The notes under the pieces are model-generated. The model had not been told where the DNA came from and did not search any database. It worked only from the letters and a program-made list of their open reading frames with translations. Positions 60,368-64,000 of a DNA stretch of 64,000 nt are shown in pieces. Within the stretch, counting starts at the first letter, position 1, and every line of letters begins with the position of its first letter. The stretch spans positions 1 to 64,000 of the forward strand of contig CAYUQT010000028.1 of assembly GCA_964446835.1 (NCBI GenBank), written 5' to 3'. The position numbers were made by a program, and so were the translations under genes. This DNA is from CAYUQT01 sp964446835 (lineage in GTDB: Bacteria; Planctomycetota; Phycisphaerae; UBA1845; JAFGLZ01).

Positions 60368-61303
60368 ATGGGCAGAACGCTGGGGAGACACATCGCCTGG
60401 GCGTTGCTGGTCGTCATGGGCCAGACACCTCTCTTCGCCGGTCAGGGGCAGGGGCCCGATGAGGCCAAGACGACACCTCTGTTCCGCTTCGGTGTCGTGA
60501 CGGACGTTCAATACGGTGACAAGGACACGGCCGGCAAGCGACGGTATCGCGAATCGCCGGAGAAGCTCAAGGCCTGCGTTGCCGACCTGAACCGGCAAGA
60601 CCTGGCGTTCGTCATGAACCTGGGTGATATCATCGACGGCAACGGCCGCAAGACCGCCTCGGACCTGGCCCTTATCGCCGGCCTGTTCCAGCCGCTCAAG
60701 GCTCCCGTGCACCACATCATCGGCAACCACTGCCTCGTGGCCGACCGGGCTACGCTCATGAAGTCGCTCGGCCTGCGGGACCCGTACTATGAGTTCTCTC
60801 GCGACGGCTGGCGTTTCATCGTGCTCTTCGGCATGGATGTCAGCCTGTACGCACCCAAGGGCAGCGACGAGTATAACCAGGCCGTCGAAATCCGCACCCG
60901 CTCGCCGAAGCTGCCGAGCTTCAACGGCGCGATCGGCCCCAAACAGTTGACTTGGCTCTCGCAGCGATTGGCGGATGCCAAGGAACAGATACAGAAGGTC
61001 ATCGTCTTCTGCCACCACCCCGTGTGTCCGGCGGCCACCAAGCCCGACCTCCTGCTCTGGAATTATCAAGAGGTGGAGAAGACACTGGCGAAGTCGAACT
61101 GCGTCGTCGCCTGCATCTGTGGCCACGACCACGAAGGCGGCTACGCCCAACAGGACGGCATCCACCACCTGACGATGCCGGGCATGATCGAGTCGCCGTC
61201 CGGCAGCAACTGTTACGCCGTCGTCGACGTTTTCAACGACCGCCTGGTTCTGAAAGGCGTGGGCACGGCTACGAGCCGGGTCCTGCGTTTCGGGCGCCAG
61301 TAG
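60368..61303 (+). CDS. Exported calcineurin-like metallophosphoesterase
   Basis: A 311-residue protein with a signal peptide (ALLVVMGQTPLFAG). The phosphoesterase motifs appear in order: DVQYGD, NLGDIID (metal ligands), IGNHC, CHHPV and GHDHEGGY. It resembles ADP-ribose/CDP-alcohol pyrophosphatase and CPPED1-like enzymes in this clan. Secretion suggests action on extracellular phosphoesters. AGGAGG lies nine nt before the ATG. Confidence 0.92.
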   Translation: MGRTLGRHIAWALLVVMGQTPLFAGQGQGPDEAKTTPLFRFGVVTDVQYGDKDTAGKRRYRESPEKLKACVADLNRQDLAFVMNLGDIIDGNGRKTASDLALIAGLFQPLKAPVHHIIGNHCLVADRATLMKSLGLRDPYYEFSRDGWRFIVLFGMDVSLYAPKGSDEYNQAVEIRTRSPKLPSFNGAIGPKQLTWLSQRLADAKEQIQKVIVFCHHPVCPAATKPDLLLWNYQEVEKTLAKSNCVVACICGHDHEGGYAQQDGIHHLTMPGMIESPSGSNCYAVVDVFNDRLVLKGVGTATSRVLRFGRQ

Positions 61304-61317
61304 AACGGCCAGAGACT

Positions 61318-62850
61318 TCAGCCAACAGTCTGAAAGGCGTACAGCGCCCCCTTGCGAATGAAAAATCGCAAGACGACGGTGCGGGCACCCGGGATGGAAT
61401 CCTGTAGTGCCTTCAGCCTCTCGTCCGTCTGCCAATTCGCCTCGTGTCGCAACTTGTCGTGGGGGGTCAGTCGACACCGGTTCCGTTCGAAGCCCGGGAT
61501 GACGCATCCCTCGGCCGTGCATACTTCTACCTGAAGATCATTGGGCCCCACCTGCGCGTTCACAAGCAGGCGCCGCCCATGAATGCGCAAGGGGTGCGTC
61601 TGCACGATACCCTCGACATCGCCGGATGTCGGTTGAAGGGCGGCGAACCGATCGGCGGGCAGCGTGGCCAGGCCGATCCCGCATTTCGGCTGAACATTCT
61701 GCACGCGACGGCGTTCGCCATGGATCAGATTTGAACCTGTGTAGTAGATGTAGACTTGATCATCCTTGACGACCATGGTCGTGGATGGATACACGTGCGC
61801 GTCCCACGGACGTTTGTCGACAGGGGCATCGCCCCCATGCTTCATGAAGACGGCGCGATCGGCGACGCGACTCCATGTCCGTCCGTCGCGACTCACCAAC
61901 ATCTGCACGTCCATCGTACCGTAGGAGTTGTTGGCCTGTTCTCTAGCCAGGTGCAGCATCGGAACCAATCCGATGAGGGCATTGCCGTAAGGCGTAACAC
62001 AGAGGCCGTAGGGTTGCGTCCACGGATAGCCGTCTGTCGCGTCCGTCTTGAAGACCGGCCGCTTCGGCGTCCACGTGTTGAAGTCTTTACTGATGGAGAT
62101 TCCGACACCGCGCATCACGCCCCGCCACTCGATGCCCGATGCCGGATCCTTCACACACGTCTCGGGCTCCTGGTAGCGGACATAGGCCAGATACTCCCCT
62201 TGCCGGCGGACGACGCACGAACTCGTATCGTTCTTCCGGATGGCTGCGGCCCAGTTCTTGGCCACATCGGTCTTCAGCGACCACACGATACCGTCCGGTG
62301 AGAAGCCCACAACGTTCCCGCCAAGACCCTTGTATTGTCGCTGCAGGTCCGGATCGCCGGGCGTATGGAGGACACAGAATCCATGGGCGTCGGGCACCAC
62401 GATATTGTGCCGGCGATGCCGACCGCAGGGCTTCGAGCCCACATCGGGCTTGGTCCATTGAATCCCGTCGTCCGATTCCGCATAGCACTGAAAGTACTCG
62501 GCCGTGCCGGGCGCCTCGGGCGTATCCGGCACACCGCGATCGCCTTCGCTGGCCAGGTACCAGCATCGGAACTTGCCGGACCGCTCATCGTAGAGGACCG
62601 TTCCGTAGACCGAGAGCATCCGAGCCTCCCAAGGGCGATCTTGGATGATTAGTGGGTTACGGGGGTGCCGGACAGGAGTCTCCATGTCACGCCGGAGGCC
62701 CTGCGACTTGGCGATCAGATGATCGTCGAGAAAGAGCTGTGGCGTATTCGGAACCTCGAGCGCCGGCGTCGAACCGGGCTGGGCTTGTGCCGATGATTCC
62801 ATCAGGCATACCACACGGATGACGCAACAAGCCCAACCTGCTTTCATCAT
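61318..62850 (-). CDS. Exported glycoside-hydrolase-like protein (five-bladed propeller, GH43/GH117-like)
   Basis: A 510-residue protein with a signal peptide (CVIRVVCLMESSAQA). The pattern LFLDDHLI, PLIIQDRPWEARMLSVYGTV, FRCWYLASE and SDDGIQWTKP is seen in planctomycete family proteins with GH43- or GH117-like propellers. YIYYTGSNLIHGE fits a late blade. The catalytic acids cannot be assigned safely. The start at 62850 (GGGAG eight nt upstream) is preferred over 62865; a further upstream frame is open but unlikely. It is convergent with the phosphoesterase gene, 15 nt apart. Confidence 0.75.
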   Translation of the reverse strand: MMKAGWACCVIRVVCLMESSAQAQPGSTPALEVPNTPQLFLDDHLIAKSQGLRRDMETPVRHPRNPLIIQDRPWEARMLSVYGTVLYDERSGKFRCWYLASEGDRGVPDTPEAPGTAEYFQCYAESDDGIQWTKPDVGSKPCGRHRRHNIVVPDAHGFCVLHTPGDPDLQRQYKGLGGNVVGFSPDGIVWSLKTDVAKNWAAAIRKNDTSSCVVRRQGEYLAYVRYQEPETCVKDPASGIEWRGVMRGVGISISKDFNTWTPKRPVFKTDATDGYPWTQPYGLCVTPYGNALIGLVPMLHLAREQANNSYGTMDVQMLVSRDGRTWSRVADRAVFMKHGGDAPVDKRPWDAHVYPSTTMVVKDDQVYIYYTGSNLIHGERRRVQNVQPKCGIGLATLPADRFAALQPTSGDVEGIVQTHPLRIHGRRLLVNAQVGPNDLQVEVCTAEGCVIPGFERNRCRLTPHDKLRHEANWQTDERLKALQDSIPGARTVVLRFFIRKGALYAFQTVG

Positions 62851-63039
62851 GTTGAGGGCTCCCATGACGCTCGACTTCCTGAGGGATTCTCGCCAACAGG
62901 AAGACAGGAGCCATGGTAGCAGGAGACACAGACATTCGCAGCGGCTATTCACCTCCTGCCTGTTTGTGTCTATGCCCCGCTTGATAGTGGCAGGTCCCGA
63001 CGCGTCTGCTACACTCTGACCGCAGTGGGAGGTGCTGCA

Positions 63040-64000
63040 ATGCCATCAGACAGAACGCGGCCATCACACGTGGTTCGATATGTCCTTCGGGCTGTGTTCG
63101 GATATGCACTGACGTTCACCTCGGACGGGCGGGCGGCCGAATCGTCGACGACCGCTACGCCTCACACTGAACCTGCGAATTTCTTCGTCGCCACGACCGG
63201 TCGCGACAATTGGTCCGGCTCGCTTCCCGAGGTCAACGCGGCCGGAACAGACGGCCCCTTCGCCACGCTGGCGCGGGCCAGAGACGCTATCCGGAAACTG
63301 AAGAGCAAATCGGGTGGTCGGTTGCCATCACCGGTGACAGTTCAGGTGAGGGGCGGAAGGTACTACCTGAACGAGCCGCTCCTCCTGGGGCCCGACGACA
63401 GCGGAACACAGGATGCCCCGGTTCGTTACGTAGCCTGCGCCAACGAGAATACCATCCTGAGCGGCGGCCGACGAATCACTGGCTGGAAACCCTACAAGGA
63501 CAAGATCCTCCAGTGTGACCTGCCCGAGGCCAAAGGCGGCAGATGGAAGCTGCGACAACTCCTCCTGGACGGGCAGCGTCAGACGAGGGCCCGCTTCCCG
63601 AACGCCGATCCCAACAAGCCGTGGCATCACGGCTGCCTCACCGTCGAAGGTCCGGCCGAGAAGGACAGTTTTGTCGCCTTCAAGTACGATCCCAACGCCT
63701 TTCCTCGACAGTGGGCCAAGCCCACGCAGGGGGAGGTCTTCATGATCATGGCTTGGGGGTATTCGATCCTCTCACCCATCCAGAAGATGGACGAGGCCCG
63801 GCATGCGATCACTCTGACCAAGGGCATCAGGAATTTCGCCCGCCCGCCGTGGGGTCCCACGTTCGCGACCCACTTCGGTTACGGCCTGGACTACGTCGAG
63901 CCCGGCCGGGCGTATCGCTTCTTCGTCGAGAATCTCCTGGAGGAACTGGACCAGCCCGGCGAGTGGTGTGCGGACACAGACGTAGGTAAGGTCTACTTCT
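63040..64000 (+). CDS. Right-handed beta-helix carbohydrate-active protein, truncated at window end
   Basis: The frame opens at ATG 63040, after GGGAGG, and runs to the window edge without a stop; 320 residues are visible. The order FFVATTGRDNWSG, GPFATLARARDAIRKLK, VTVQVRGGRYYLNEPL and ILSGGRRITGWKPY is typical of secreted parallel beta-helix proteins of Planctomycetota and Bacteroidota related to GH141. The N-terminal region is a weak signal peptide. The catalytic core is outside the window. Confidence 0.85.
   Translation, partial: MPSDRTRPSHVVRYVLRAVFGYALTFTSDGRAAESSTTATPHTEPANFFVATTGRDNWSGSLPEVNAAGTDGPFATLARARDAIRKLKSKSGGRLPSPVTVQVRGGRYYLNEPLLLGPDDSGTQDAPVRYVACANENTILSGGRRITGWKPYKDKILQCDLPEAKGGRWKLRQLLLDGQRQTRARFPNADPNKPWHHGCLTVEGPAEKDSFVAFKYDPNAFPRQWAKPTQGEVFMIMAWGYSILSPIQKMDEARHAITLTKGIRNFARPPWGPTFATHFGYGLDYVEPGRAYRFFVENLLEELDQPGEWCADTDVGKVYF

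Overview
This is a GC-rich, gene-dense bacterial chromosome segment. Gene content points to a Planctomycetota bacterium, most likely in the Phycisphaerae (Sedimentisphaerales-like). The clues are a tandem family of secreted prepilin-type proteins, periplasmic sugar-acid and glycan-active beta-propeller and beta-helix proteins, a heparinase II/III-type lyase, and a flagellar operon with the FliW-CsrA-flagellin module. The taxon is inferred from gene content, not from a marker gene. I found no tRNA, rRNA, CRISPR array, insertion sequence or phage gene.

Layout. 0.5-5.1 kb (minus strand): PfkB-type sugar kinase, ArnT-like membrane glycosyltransferase and a Met8-like precorrin-2 dehydrogenase, joined by ATGA overlaps, then a methyltransferase. 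5.2-11 kb: AMMECR1-family protein, PilZ protein, kelch propeller and a 1081-aa heparinase-type protein. 11.0-16.0 kb: folK-panC-panD, an Lgt with a very large insertion and a zinc-ribbon-like tail, and a convergent RNA m5C methyltransferase. 16.1-17.1 kb: a small unknown protein, a terminator, a possible structured RNA and a good sigma-54 promoter.

17.1-31.5 kb is a flagellar block: small ORF, flgF, flgG, flgA, flgH, flgI, flgJ (rod-binding part), flgN-like, flgK, flgL, fliW, csrA and two different flagellins. The second flagellin has a long GGA-rich, hairpin-rich leader, a plausible CsrA target. FliW normally relieves CsrA repression of flagellin. 31.7-42.1 kb: TIGR03960-like radical SAM protein, methyltransferase, argS, tyrS, two unknown proteins, Gfo/Idh/MocA oxidoreductase, infA, FGGY kinase and a small membrane protein. 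42.1-47.8 kb: lactate-utilisation genes (LutA and a LutB-LutC fusion), a Uma2 nuclease-like protein, and a sodium:solute symporter followed by a 55-codon membrane protein.

48.0-56.2 kb is the most unusual region: five paralogous prepilin-type proteins in tandem, each a self-contained unit. Each has its own sigma-70-type promoter with exact 17-nt spacing, a leader of about 150-170 nt, the ORF, and usually a hairpin terminator. Five of six promoter copies also carry an upstream GTTAGT box. The sixth copy has no prepilin gene behind it, although its leader resembles that of another unit. It looks like a ghost unit or an RNA-only gene. A stand-alone MshEN (GspE N-terminal) protein follows. 57.2-64 kb holds exported proteins: a lipoprotein, a BNR sialidase-like protein, a lactonase-type propeller, a metallophosphoesterase, a glycosidase-like propeller and a beta-helix protein cut by the window end.
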